Assembly: GCF_000336755.1 (NCBI RefSeq)
Contig: NZ_AOLK01000001.1
Span: 1 to 43,324 of the forward strand
Reading direction: 5' to 3'
DNA from: Haloferax elongans ATCC BAA-1513
Lineage (GTDB): Archaea; Halobacteriota; Halobacteria; Halobacteriales; Haloferacaceae
Length of the DNA stretch: 43,324 nt
Shown: positions 1 through 7,957 of the stretch, in pieces
Layout: the number at the start of each line of letters is the position of its first letter
How positions within the stretch are numbered: position 1 is the first letter of the stretch
Notes under the pieces: model-generated
What the model was told of the DNA's origin: nothing
The model's input: only the letters and a program-made list of their open reading frames with translations
Database searches by the model: none
Program-made: the position numbers and the translations under genes

Positions 1-1
1 C

Positions 2-541
2 GACGACGACGACCTTCGAGAGCAAGTCGTCGAGGCCTGGGTTCTCGGACTGGAACGTGGTGGCTGGCAGAGTATCCACGACATTCCATATGCGTGGAAC
101 ATCCACGAGGTCACGAACGTCGAACACGTCCGTGGCGTCACGAAAATCGCGCTCGAATCGGCCGAAATCCAGCGCGACTTCCATGGCGCAGACCCGGATA
201 TCGACACGATTGTCGCGGCGTGTCTCCTCCACGACGTCGGGAAGTGTTACGAGTACGTCGACCACGTCGACGCTGAGCGTCTCGACGACCCTGACCGGGA
301 ACACTACGCAAACGAGGAGATTCCGCACTCCATCTCCGGGTACGCGCTGGCTCACGAGGTTGGCTGTCCACTGGACGTCCAGCGAGCGATTCCGCACTTC
401 CTCGGTGAGGTGCCGACGCGGACACTCGAAGCCGAACTCGTCAAGAGCGCGAACTCGGCATCGTCGAACGCCATCACTCAGTCTGCGATGGGAATCACGC
501 TGAAAGAGTGGGTAGATAAGTACAGTCAAACGCAGGACTGA
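2..541 (+). CDS. HD-domain phosphohydrolase, 5' truncated by window edge
   Basis: The open frame enters from the left edge in frame 2, so the N-terminus is missing and 179 residues remain. The visible part carries an HD-domain layout: a His in EHVRGV at fragment residue 42, the HD pair in CLLHDVGK at 77-78, and later His residues in IPHSISGY and IPHFLGE. HD proteins bind divalent metals and usually act on phosphoester or nucleotide substrates; the substrate here cannot be read. The frame ends at a clean TGA. It runs divergently from nothing visible and is separated by about 700 bases from the IclR gene, so it is probably not part of the catabolic island. Family is fairly sure, function is open. 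Confidence 0.75.
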   Translation, partial: DDDDLREQVVEAWVLGLERGGWQSIHDIPYAWNIHEVTNVEHVRGVTKIALESAEIQRDFHGADPDIDTIVAACLLHDVGKCYEYVDHVDAERLDDPDREHYANEEIPHSISGYALAHEVGCPLDVQRAIPHFLGEVPTRTLEAELVKSANSASSNAITQSAMGITLKEWVDKYSQTQD

Positions 542-1254
542 ATCTGGTATTTCGGTGGCGGGCGAGGACGTTTCGTTCGCCCCGCTCGAACTGCTCGTCT
601 GCCACCACCTGTAGTCGTGGGGTCTGAACACGCGACACCCCACTCGTGAAGTTCAATTCAAATTACTTGGATAGGGAGTACTCAGTAGAACCGCATTAGG
701 GGAATCAGACACGAATTTTGGAGTTATAGAAGTTCGTATATAATACAATACTATGTTGGAGATTGGCACTCTTCCAAGACTACATATCGTTAGTGGGGGG
801 TCGAATAGAATCTGAATCTGATATACTGACTACCAAAATTGTGGTTGTGAGGTTTGATATCTAAATACGCCAAATACAGTGTCTTTAGGGTTTGGGGGGC
901 AGTAGTTGTTAGGTAAAGTGCTCTCATAAATAATGAAAACTCCGTATGTTGATACTTTTGAATCTGTCTCTGTGCTCAGCCTTTATCTATAAAACAATCC
1001 AGAACGAGAGTCGATAATGTCACTTAGAATTGTTGCTATCACACATTATGATGGGTCATCATCGCGACGCCTCACCAGTGTGTTCGGGAGTCGGAGTAAT
1101 GTGGTGTAGGACACGGATTCCGTATTTTTACACCAGCTTTGTCCACCCATGTCTCCGGGCCTGTCGTGAGGTCGAGTCGCGACTTCCATTACAAACGTAC
1201 TTTTGTAATCTTGGGGGATCCTCATTGATTCCGTCCACGGCGAAACTCGTGTCG
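542..1254. other. AT-rich intergenic region without a supported gene
   Basis: About 710 bases of lower-GC sequence lie between the HD gene and the IclR gene. A hairpin-forming pair GTGGGGT (617-623) / ACCCCAC (637-643) sits about 80 bases after the HD stop and could end its transcript. ATGATG-GGT-CATCAT at 1048-1062 is a perfect inverted repeat. The only long plus-strand frame here (from about 1030) runs into and opposite the IclR gene and has no haloarchaeal protein character. Confidence 0.5.
1188..1209 (-). terminator. Possible hairpin terminator after IclR gene
   Basis: ATTACAAA (1188-1195) and TTTGTAAT (1202-1209) form a perfect 8-bp inverted repeat with a 6-base loop, about 46 bases past the IclR stop codon. 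There is no strong T-run on the minus strand after it, so it could equally be an operator. Confidence 0.3.
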
Positions 1255-2037
1255 CTAGCCGTCTATCGACGAGTACTCGTAGTACTGATTACGGACTTCA
1301 ATCTCGTTTTTGCTGTACTGCAGTATGTTGAGCAGTTCAGCCATGTACCCGGGTGTAAAGCGGTCTCTGGGGCCGGTAATTCCAATCGAGGCTATGACGT
1401 TCTTGTCTCCGTCGAGAATCGGAACGGCAACCCCGCGAATCCCCCGAAGGTGTTCTTCGTCGTCGATTGCGTAGCCCTGTTGTCGAACCCGACCGAGCTC
1501 ACGTTCGAGGTCTGTGAACGTCGTGAGCGTTTCGCTCGTCCCCTCGGGAAGACCGTGTCGCTCGACGATGTGCTTTCGTCGGTCCTCCGGGAGGTATGCT
1601 AAAATCGCTTTTCCGAGCGAGGTCCAGTGCATCTCGGTGTGGTTTCCGATGGGTATCTCGTCGGCCGCTGCCTTCTCACCAGTACTCCGGTAGAGGATGA
1701 CACGCTTTCCGTTTTCCTCGATACCGGCACCTACTATCTCGCCGGTCGTGTTACTGAGTTCTTCGACCTTATTTCGGAGTAGACGGGCGAAACTCAGTTG
1801 CTGTCGGACGCTTCCGCCAACTTCGAGAAACCGGAACGAACGGCGGTACTGCCCCGCCTCTTTGACGACGAATCCCTGCTCGACGAGTGTATTTAGATGG
1901 ATGTACGTCGTACTCGTCGGGATGTCGACCACCGAGGCAAGGTCAGAGAGCCCAGTCGGCTCTACCTCCCCGAGCGCCGAGAGTATCTCGAACGCCGTTT
2001 CGACCGCCCCGATTGTCTTATCGTTCCCAGTTGGCAT
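1255..2037 (-). CDS. IclR-family transcription regulator
   Basis: A 260-residue IclR-type regulator when started at the ATG giving MPTGNDK; an upstream in-frame ATG would add six residues. The N-terminal winged helix-turn-helix covers roughly residues 8-65 (AFEILSALGE, then the recognition-helix stretch VVDIPTSTTYIHLNTL). The C-terminal effector domain follows, with the typical HWTSLGKAILAYLPEDRR and the late GVAVPILDGD...ASIGITGP motifs. Family members bind small carbon-source metabolites and act as local repressors or activators; sugar-catabolic IclR proteins are common in Haloferax. It is divergent from the ABC transporter operon, the classic position for a regulator of that operon. The ligand cannot be inferred from sequence. 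Confidence 0.92.
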   Translation of the reverse strand: MPTGNDKTIGAVETAFEILSALGEVEPTGLSDLASVVDIPTSTTYIHLNTLVEQGFVVKEAGQYRRSFRFLEVGGSVRQQLSFARLLRNKVEELSNTTGEIVGAGIEENGKRVILYRSTGEKAAADEIPIGNHTEMHWTSLGKAILAYLPEDRRKHIVERHGLPEGTSETLTTFTDLERELGRVRQQGYAIDDEEHLRGIRGVAVPILDGDKNVIASIGITGPRDRFTPGYMAELLNILQYSKNEIEVRNQYYEYSSIDG

Positions 2038-2329
2038 GGCTTCGTATTTTCGCACCGGCTGAAAAGGTTTTTGCTGGTGTGAAACGCCTTTCCAACGATA
2101 TTGAAAATATGCCTGTTGGTAATTGGTTTCTGATGAGAGCTATTCGAAAAACTATAATTTACAGAAGGTACGTTCATGCATTCCATGGTATTTGGTACCG
2201 TCCGAAATCTGGATGAAGACAGTATCAGGAGTAATACCGCGGTAGAGGCTGCTACGAGGCCGTCCAGGCGATAGCCGGCTCAACTGCCCCGCTTCTATAA
2301 TTTTTGACCATGTTGAAACAGTGGGCGTT

Positions 2330-2343
2330 GTGGTTCGAACCAC
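2330..2343. promoter_or_regulatory. Perfect 14-bp palindrome, candidate IclR operator
   Basis: GTGGTTCGAACCAC is a perfect palindrome lying about 30 bases after a TATA-like element (2295-2303), in the space between the divergent IclR gene and the operon it probably controls. Position and symmetry suit a dimeric regulator; binding is inferred. Confidence 0.4.
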
Positions 2344-2646
2344 ACTCCGACTTAAGCAACGGGTCTATTGGGGGCATGCTTGGTTCCACTACAGTCGTTA
2401 GCGTGCCGTCAAAGTCACCCCCTCTTCAGAGAGTCGTCAGAGACGGCTTTTTGAGTGCAATCGGAGACCTACCGAGTATCGTTGGAGGTACTTCGAGTAC
2501 TATTGAAGAACTAGGTGAGGGGGCAACTGAATGAGGCTGAATTCTAGGTCGGATACTATTCCCAGAACCGCCGGAAACGGTGTGAATACCCTCGATGTGG
2601 GCTTTCAACACGATTGAGAGGCTGGTTTTTGCAACCACTACCAACA

Positions 2647-2653
2647 TTTATTA
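2647..2653 (+). promoter_or_regulatory. TATA-like promoter of ABC transporter operon
   Basis: TTTATTA is centred 34 bases before the ATG at 2684, which predicts a transcript start around 2676 and a leader of only a few bases. Confidence 0.5.
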
Positions 2654-2683
2654 TGCAGGATAGTGCAGTATCTCTCACTCTGC

Positions 2684-3781
2684 ATGAGCAAGGTTAGACT
2701 GTCGAACGTTAGCAAAGTATACGAGGACGACATCCTCGCGGTCGAGGATTTGGACCTCACTGTCGAGGACAGCGAGTTCGTCGTGGTCGTCGGCCCGTCG
2801 GGGTGCGGGAAGTCGACGACACTCCGAATGGTCGCGGGGCTCGAAACCGTTTCGCGCGGTGAGATATCCATCGGCGAGACCGTCGTCAACGACGTCCGTC
2901 CTCAAGACCGAAACATCGCCATGGTGTTTCAGTCGTACGCACTGTACCCGCACATGAGCGTGCGCGAAAACATGTCGTTCGGGCTTCGGCTCGCAGGTGA
3001 CGACGCCGACGATATCCAACGACGTGTCGACGACGCCGCCGAGATGCTGGAAATTTCGGAGCTACTGGACGATTACCCAAAGCAACTCTCCGGCGGCCAA
3101 CAGCAGCGGGTTGCGCTGGGACGCGCCATCGTCCGTGACCCTGAGGTCTTCTTGATGGACGAGCCGCTTTCGAATTTGGACGCCAAGTTGCGAACGCAGA
3201 TGCGCACCGAGATTCAACGCATCCAAGAGAGCCTCGGGGTCACGACGATATACGTCACGCACGACCAGACGGAGGCGATGACGATGGCAGACAGAATCGT
3301 CATCCTCAACGACGGAAAACTCCAGCAAGTCGCCCCGCCGGAGGAGTGCTACGACGAACCGAACAACGAGTTCGTCGCGGGCTTTATCGGCTCACCCTCG
3401 ATGAACTTCTTCGACGTGACGGTGACCAAGTCCAACAGGGGTGCACACTTCGAATCACCGGCCGGTGAGTTCACACTCGGCATCGACGTCCCGCCCGGTG
3501 AGTACACCTTTGGGGTCCGACCGGAGGACCTCACTGCTGAGCGAGAGGGCGGATACATCGACACAATCGTGGACGTGGTCGAGCCAGTCGGCTCGGACAA
3601 TTTCCTCTACCTGAAGACTACTCGCAGTACCTCGGAGGTAATTGCGAGAGTCGAGAGCGACTTCCGTCCGGAAGTCGGCGACGAGATCGCACTCGGCTTC
3701 GATATCGAGGATATCCACCTCTTCGATGCCGACGGAGAGCGCATGCCAGTTACTGAACTGCAAATGACGGATTCTGCCTAA
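2684..3781 (+). CDS. Sugar ABC transporter ATP-binding protein (MalK/UgpC type)
   Basis: A 365-residue ATPase that should power the importer encoded by the genes at 4.7-7.8 kb. Motifs: Walker A GPSGCGKST (37-45), Q-loop region MVFQSYALYPH (80-90), signature LSGGQQQR (135-142), Walker B VFLMDEP (155-161), D-loop SNLDAKLR and switch His193 in VTHDQTEAM. The last ~130 residues form the TOBE/MOP-type regulatory domain (FIGSPSMNFF, GVRPEDL) that marks the CUT1 (MalK/UgpC) branch. I chose the ATG giving MSKVRLSN because the family begins there; the frame extends seven codons further. It is followed almost at once by the creatininase-family gene. Substrate is unknown. Confidence 0.93.
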   Translation: MSKVRLSNVSKVYEDDILAVEDLDLTVEDSEFVVVVGPSGCGKSTTLRMVAGLETVSRGEISIGETVVNDVRPQDRNIAMVFQSYALYPHMSVRENMSFGLRLAGDDADDIQRRVDDAAEMLEISELLDDYPKQLSGGQQQRVALGRAIVRDPEVFLMDEPLSNLDAKLRTQMRTEIQRIQESLGVTTIYVTHDQTEAMTMADRIVILNDGKLQQVAPPEECYDEPNNEFVAGFIGSPSMNFFDVTVTKSNRGAHFESPAGEFTLGIDVPPGEYTFGVRPEDLTAEREGGYIDTIVDVVEPVGSDNFLYLKTTRSTSEVIARVESDFRPEVGDEIALGFDIEDIHLFDADGERMPVTELQMTDSA

Positions 3782-3782
3782 C

Positions 3783-4583
3783 ATGATGTACGATACTATC
3801 GGTCGGAGGGAAAGCGAGTGGGCGGGAATGACAGCGCGTGAGGTCCGAGACATTGGGTCGCAGCCGGGCTCTATCATGGTCATCCCGGTCGGGAGCATCG
3901 AGCAACACGGAAACCATCTGCCGGTCGTCACCGACTCACTTCTCGTCGAAGCGATGGTCGATGCTGCGGTCGAACGAACCGATGACGTTCCGCTCGTGGT
4001 CTCACCCACGGTTTGGAGCGGCTTTTCGCCGCACCACCTCCCGTTCGGCGGGACGCTCTCGCTCGACTTCGAGAACTTGCGTGCCGTATTAGAAGACATC
4101 GCACACACGGGACTGGAAAACGGATTCGACGCCGTCCTCTTTGTGAACGGTCACGGTGGCAACGGTCCACTCATTGGGTCGGTCGTCAGTACGGTCGGTG
4201 TCGACACCGATGCCGAAGTACTCGGGACGACGTACTTCGAACTCGCATCTGACCGTATCGAGGCGCTTCGAGACACTGAGACGGGCGGCATGGCCCACGG
4301 AGGTGAGTTCGAAACGTCACTCATGCTTGCCGTCCGCCCGGACCTCGTCGGTGATACCTCGAAGCGCGACGGCGAGCCGATGGACGAACACTACCGATGG
4401 GCTGGACAGGACCTTCTCGATGGTGGTTCGGTCGGCGTGTATCGGTCTTTCGACGTGTACTCCAACTCCGGTGCAATTGGCTTGCCCGAAGAGGCAAGCG
4501 CCGAGAAGGGTGAGAGAATTCGGTCGATAATCGGGGAAGAGCTCGCATCGCTGTTGCGGGCTATCCACGAGAATAATGCGTAA
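3783..4583 (+). CDS. Creatininase-family metal-dependent amidohydrolase
   Basis: A 266-residue protein with the full creatininase metal-site pattern: Glu40 and His42 in VGSIEQHGNHLP, Asp51 in VVTDS, His124 in NGHGGN and Glu175 in AHGGEFETS. The family includes creatininase and several deformylating or lactam/amide-opening enzymes that use two metal ions. The gene starts one base after the ATPase stop (ATG at 3783 or 3786), so it is in the same transcript, before the binding-protein gene. That position suggests hydrolysis of an amide or lactam form of the imported compound, or of a pathway intermediate. True creatinine use is not supported by any neighbour. Confidence 0.85.
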   Translation: MMYDTIGRRESEWAGMTAREVRDIGSQPGSIMVIPVGSIEQHGNHLPVVTDSLLVEAMVDAAVERTDDVPLVVSPTVWSGFSPHHLPFGGTLSLDFENLRAVLEDIAHTGLENGFDAVLFVNGHGGNGPLIGSVVSTVGVDTDAEVLGTTYFELASDRIEALRDTETGGMAHGGEFETSLMLAVRPDLVGDTSKRDGEPMDEHYRWAGQDLLDGGSVGVYRSFDVYSNSGAIGLPEEASAEKGERIRSIIGEELASLLRAIHENNA

Positions 4584-4629
4584 ACTGTACGAGATAGACC
4601 TGCAAAAAATAGAATATGAACATAAACAA

Positions 4630-4637
4630 TTATATAT
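4630..4637 (+). promoter_or_regulatory. TATA-like element before binding-protein gene
   Basis: TTATATAT lies in the 70-base gap between the creatininase-family gene and the binding-protein gene, about 23 bases before the ATG at 4657. It may boost binding-protein expression from an internal promoter. A Shine-Dalgarno-like GAGGTGAG (4641-4648) also lies 8 bases before that ATG, so read-through translation is equally possible. Confidence 0.35.
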
Positions 4638-4656
4638 ACAGAGGTGAGTGGTAGCA

Positions 4657-6033
4657 ATGATGCCAGAAGATAGCAAGGGCCAACCTAGTGAAGAGACTCT
4701 CGACCGTCGCCAACTCCTTCAGGCGCTCGGTGCTGGCGGAATGATTGCTATCGCCGGGTGTACCGGCGGTGGAAACGGCGATGACGCCGGTAGTGATGGC
4801 AATGGTGGCAATGGCGGCGGTGGCGGCGGAGACGACGGCGGCAGCGACAAACAGAGCGTCCAGTTCCTCACGATGGGTGTTGGCGACAACATCAAGCAGT
4901 TCTTCGAGGAGAACAACACTGCCTTCGAAGAGGAGTACGGCGTCGACGTCGAGTTCACGAGCGTCACGTGGGACAACGCACGACAGACGGTGAACAACCG
5001 CGTCGACGGGGGACAAGCTCCCGACGTGAGTCGCTGGCCTGCGCGGTGGATTCCGCAACTCGTCGGCAAGGACGCGCTCGAACCCGTCGACGACCTCATG
5101 GACGGCGAGTTCGGCGAGAAGTTCGCTGACGGCGTGGCGGAGGGGACGATGTACAACGGCTCTCACTACGGTGTTCCGTGGGCGGCCTCGAACAAGTGTC
5201 TCTACTACAACAAGGACGTGTTCGAAGCTGCCGGGCTCGACCCGGAGAACCCGTCTCTGGACACGTGGGACGACATGCTGTCTGCTGCCCAGACGATTAC
5301 CGACAGCGACGAGGTGAGCGTCCCGGCGCTCGGACTCGCCGGTGCGGACGCCATCGAGACCGGGTCACAGTACTACCACTACCACTGGTCGCACGGTGCG
5401 GACCTGGTGGACGACGAGGGGATGCCGGTCGTCAACTCGGACGGCGCTGTCGATGCGCTCTCGTTTTACGCCAATCTGCACCTCGAACACGGCGTCACGC
5501 AGGCCTCGCCGCTCTCTTCGACCCGGCAGGACATCCGACAACTGTTCGAAAACGGCGACCTCGGCATGGTCATCGGACACGTGTACACCGGGCTCAACAT
5601 CACGGAGTCGCAGGAAAACGGCGACGTCGATTTCGAATACGGTATCGTGCAAGTTCCGAAGGGGCCCGAGGGACGGTACAGCCTCTTTACTATCGACACG
5701 CTCGGTATCCTGAGCCAAAGCGAGCACAAGGATATCGCCCGGGACCTGATTCGGTTCTACTTCGACGAGGAACGTCGGTTCCAGTACTCGAAGCAGAAGG
5801 GGTTCTTGCCGGTCGTCAAATCGGTCGGCGAGCGGCCGTACTTCTCCGAATCGAAAAACTGGGCTCCGTTCGTCCAAGCGGGCCAGTACGCTCGCGCCCG
5901 GCCGAAGCTCAGTAATTTCAGCGAGTTCAACGACCGGATGGTCCAAGCGATTCAGGAGGCGCTCGCCGACCAAAAGAGCCCGCAGAAAGCGTTGAACGAC
6001 GCTCAAAGCGACCTCGAAGACGCGATGAACTGA
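4657..6033 (+). CDS. ABC transporter substrate-binding lipoprotein, Tat-exported
   Basis: A 458-residue extracytoplasmic solute-binding protein of the sugar (family 1) class. The N-terminus has a Tat-type signal (DRRQLLQALGAGG) ending in a lipobox with Cys35 in IAGC, followed by a Gly/Asp-rich flexible linker (about 36-65) typical of haloarchaeal lipoproteins. The mature part has family features such as YGVPWAASNKCLYYNKDVFEAAG and the hinge-region stretch GDLGMVIGH. I prefer the ATG at 4657, which has GAGGTGAG 8 bases upstream, over the GTG at 4648. It precedes the two permeases and completes a CUT1-type importer. Ligand unknown; the cluster context points to a sugar, sugar acid or amide derivative. 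Confidence 0.93.
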   Translation: MMPEDSKGQPSEETLDRRQLLQALGAGGMIAIAGCTGGGNGDDAGSDGNGGNGGGGGGDDGGSDKQSVQFLTMGVGDNIKQFFEENNTAFEEEYGVDVEFTSVTWDNARQTVNNRVDGGQAPDVSRWPARWIPQLVGKDALEPVDDLMDGEFGEKFADGVAEGTMYNGSHYGVPWAASNKCLYYNKDVFEAAGLDPENPSLDTWDDMLSAAQTITDSDEVSVPALGLAGADAIETGSQYYHYHWSHGADLVDDEGMPVVNSDGAVDALSFYANLHLEHGVTQASPLSSTRQDIRQLFENGDLGMVIGHVYTGLNITESQENGDVDFEYGIVQVPKGPEGRYSLFTIDTLGILSQSEHKDIARDLIRFYFDEERRFQYSKQKGFLPVVKSVGERPYFSESKNWAPFVQAGQYARARPKLSNFSEFNDRMVQAIQEALADQKSPQKALNDAQSDLEDAMN

Positions 6034-6045
6034 TGAGTGAAACAC

Positions 6046-6984
6046 ATGAGCCTCGCTGAAGAATACACTGGGACGGACGAGGACTCTCGCCTCTCGCAGT
6101 CCGTTGCACACCTCAGGCGGAACCGGCGCGCCTATCTCCTGATAGCGCCCGCTGCGGTGTTCTTGCTCGCCGTCGTCGGCTATCCGATACTGGAGACGTT
6201 TCGCCTGTCGTTGTACCGTTCACCGGCCGACTCGACTATCGAGACGTTCGTCGGTCTGCAACACTACGTCGAAATCGTCAACAGCGACATCTTCTACCGG
6301 CTCATCTGGCAGACGGGTCGCTGGGTGCTGGTCGGCGTCGCCGGCAAGACGCTCCTCGGACTGCTCATCGCGGTTCACCTGAAAGGGGACATCAAGGGTC
6401 GGAAGTTCTTCCGAACGGCGTTTCTCATCCCGTGGGGAATCCCGTACGCCATCTCTGCGGTCGTCTTCCGCTGGATAGAGCACCCGCAGTTCGGCTACCT
6501 CAACGCGGTGTTGCTCAAACTCGGCGTGATAGAACAGGGTATCGGCATCCTCGGCAACCCCGACATCGCGTGGTTGGGCGTCGTCGTCGCCGACATCTGG
6601 ATTGGAACGCCGTTCATGGCGATTATCTTCCTCGCCGGACTCCAGTCGATTCCACAGGACCTCTACGAGGCGGCTGCCATCGACGGGGCCGAGCGATGGC
6701 ACCAGTTCAGATACATCACGCTGCCGCAACTCAAGAGCGTCATCCTGATGGCCACGTTGCTTTCGACCATCTGGACGTTCGTCAGCTTCGACGTCATCTG
6801 GACGATGACCGGTGGTGGACCGATTAGCACGACTGCGACCCTCGTCATCCACATCTACCAGGTCGGCCTGCAGAACGGGAACCTCGGCCGTGGCGCTGCG
6901 TACAGCGTCATCGGGTTCCTGTTCCTCCTGTTGTTCGCAATCGTCTATCTGCGGGTGTACACCCGCGGAGGTGACGAACTATGA
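6046..6984 (+). CDS. Sugar ABC transporter permease 1 (MalF/UgpA type)
   Basis: A 312-residue inner-membrane permease with about six membrane helices, the first at LLIAPAAVFLLAVVGYPIL. The EAA loop that docks the ATPase is DLYEAAAIDGAERWHQFRYITLPQL, which fits the EAA-G-P consensus. The ATG at 6046 lies 13 bases after the binding-protein stop; a GTG at 6037 is an alternative. The stop overlaps the start of the next permease by four bases (ATGA), indicating translational coupling. Confidence 0.92.
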   Translation: MSLAEEYTGTDEDSRLSQSVAHLRRNRRAYLLIAPAAVFLLAVVGYPILETFRLSLYRSPADSTIETFVGLQHYVEIVNSDIFYRLIWQTGRWVLVGVAGKTLLGLLIAVHLKGDIKGRKFFRTAFLIPWGIPYAISAVVFRWIEHPQFGYLNAVLLKLGVIEQGIGILGNPDIAWLGVVVADIWIGTPFMAIIFLAGLQSIPQDLYEAAAIDGAERWHQFRYITLPQLKSVILMATLLSTIWTFVSFDVIWTMTGGGPISTTATLVIHIYQVGLQNGNLGRGAAYSVIGFLFLLLFAIVYLRVYTRGGDEL

Positions 6985-7826
6985 CGATGGCAGGTCACGA
7001 CAGGTCCGGTCTCCGCCGGGTCAGAGTCTACGGCGTCCTCATCGCGCTCCTCGGGATTATGATGTTCCCGTTCTACGCGATGTTCTCCAGCACGTTCAAA
7101 CCGGAGTCTGAGATTTTCTCGGCTCCGGCGACGCTGGTGCCGTCAGACCCGTCTATCAGTGCGTACCTCGACGTCTGGACGCAGACCGACGTCGTGTTGT
7201 GGATCGCAAACAGCTTCGTCATCTCACTCGGAACCGTCGTGTTGACGCTCCTGCTCGCGATTCCGGCCGCGTACTCGTGCGCACGGAACGACTTCGTCGG
7301 CAAGCGGACGTTCCTGCTCGCCGTGCTCGTCGTCCAGATGTTCGCACCGGTCGTGCTCATCGTGGGGCTGTTCGACGTCATCACGCAGTTCGGGTTGTTC
7401 AACACCTATCTCGCCGTCATCATCCCCGCCGCGGCGTTCACCCTGCCGTTCAACATCTGGATGCTCTACGGCTACTTCAAGACGGTTCCCGTCGCACTGG
7501 AGGAGTCGGCTCGCATCGACGGAGCGAGCCAGCTACAGGTGCTCACGAAAATCGTCCTCCCGCTGACGAAACCCGCCCTCGTCGCCAGCATCACCTACAC
7601 GTTCCTGTACGCGTGGAACCGGTTGCTGTTCGTGCTGACGTTCCTGACCGACAGCGGGAAGTACAACATTCCGCGTGGTGTCTTCTCGATGGTTGGTGCG
7701 CTCCAGACGGATTGGCGGATGATGCTGACGGTCTCGGTTATCGGCATCATCCCGCTTCTCATCCTGTTCGCCTTCCTCGAACAGTACATCGTCGCCGGGA
7801 TGACTGCTGGCGCAGTCAAGGAGTAA
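6981..7826 (+). CDS. Sugar ABC transporter permease 2 (MalG/UgpE type)
   Basis: A 281-residue permease with six predicted helices, the first at VYGVLIALLGIMMFPFYAMF. Its EAA loop reads ALEESARIDGASQLQVLTKI and is followed by VLPLTKPAL. The TFKPESEIF segment after helix 1 is typical of the MalG/UgpE side of the heterodimer. It starts inside the stop of permease 1 and ends the transporter operon; a separate promoter serves the next gene. Confidence 0.92.
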   Translation: MTMAGHDRSGLRRVRVYGVLIALLGIMMFPFYAMFSSTFKPESEIFSAPATLVPSDPSISAYLDVWTQTDVVLWIANSFVISLGTVVLTLLLAIPAAYSCARNDFVGKRTFLLAVLVVQMFAPVVLIVGLFDVITQFGLFNTYLAVIIPAAAFTLPFNIWMLYGYFKTVPVALEESARIDGASQLQVLTKIVLPLTKPALVASITYTFLYAWNRLLFVLTFLTDSGKYNIPRGVFSMVGALQTDWRMMLTVSVIGIIPLLILFAFLEQYIVAGMTAGAVKE

Positions 7827-7926
7827 CCCACTCCTTACACCTCGGCCGTGTTCACCACCTCGGACTGACCATCCCCAGCACCTGACGCACGAATCGAACC
7901 GCGCCTCACTCTCTCCCCGTCCTCCA

Positions 7927-7935
7927 TATTTATTA
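7927..7935 (+). promoter_or_regulatory. TATA-like promoter, leaderless start at 7958
   Basis: TATTTATTA is centred 27 bases before the ATG at 7958, so transcription should begin at or next to the start codon. Confidence 0.6.
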
Positions 7936-7957
7936 TCGGCCCACGAGACGGCATCGT

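Larger units (their letters stand above)
2038..2683. other. Divergent regulatory region between IclR gene and ABC operon
   Basis: About 650 bases without a convincing gene. It holds a TATA-like TATAATTT near 2295-2303, the 14-bp palindrome at 2330-2343 and the proximal promoter at 2647. A plus-strand frame (2304-2534) could encode 50-76 residues but has no recognisable family and lacks a strong start. Confidence 0.5.

Noticed and set aside
617..643. Hairpin after the HD gene as an IS605-type element end
   Set aside because: The stem-loop is present, but no TnpA or TnpB coding trace is next to it, so a plain terminator-like hairpin is the simpler reading.
1030..1602. 190-codon plus-strand frame opposite the IclR gene
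   Set aside because: It overlaps a clear regulator gene on the other strand and its sequence is Cys/Val-rich without any domain; it is a shadow of haloarchaeal codon bias.
2304..2534. 76-codon plus-strand frame in the IclR-ABC gap
   Set aside because: No recognisable family, no convincing start signal and a composition unlike neighbouring genes. A small protein cannot be excluded, so it is mentioned only under the intergenic region.
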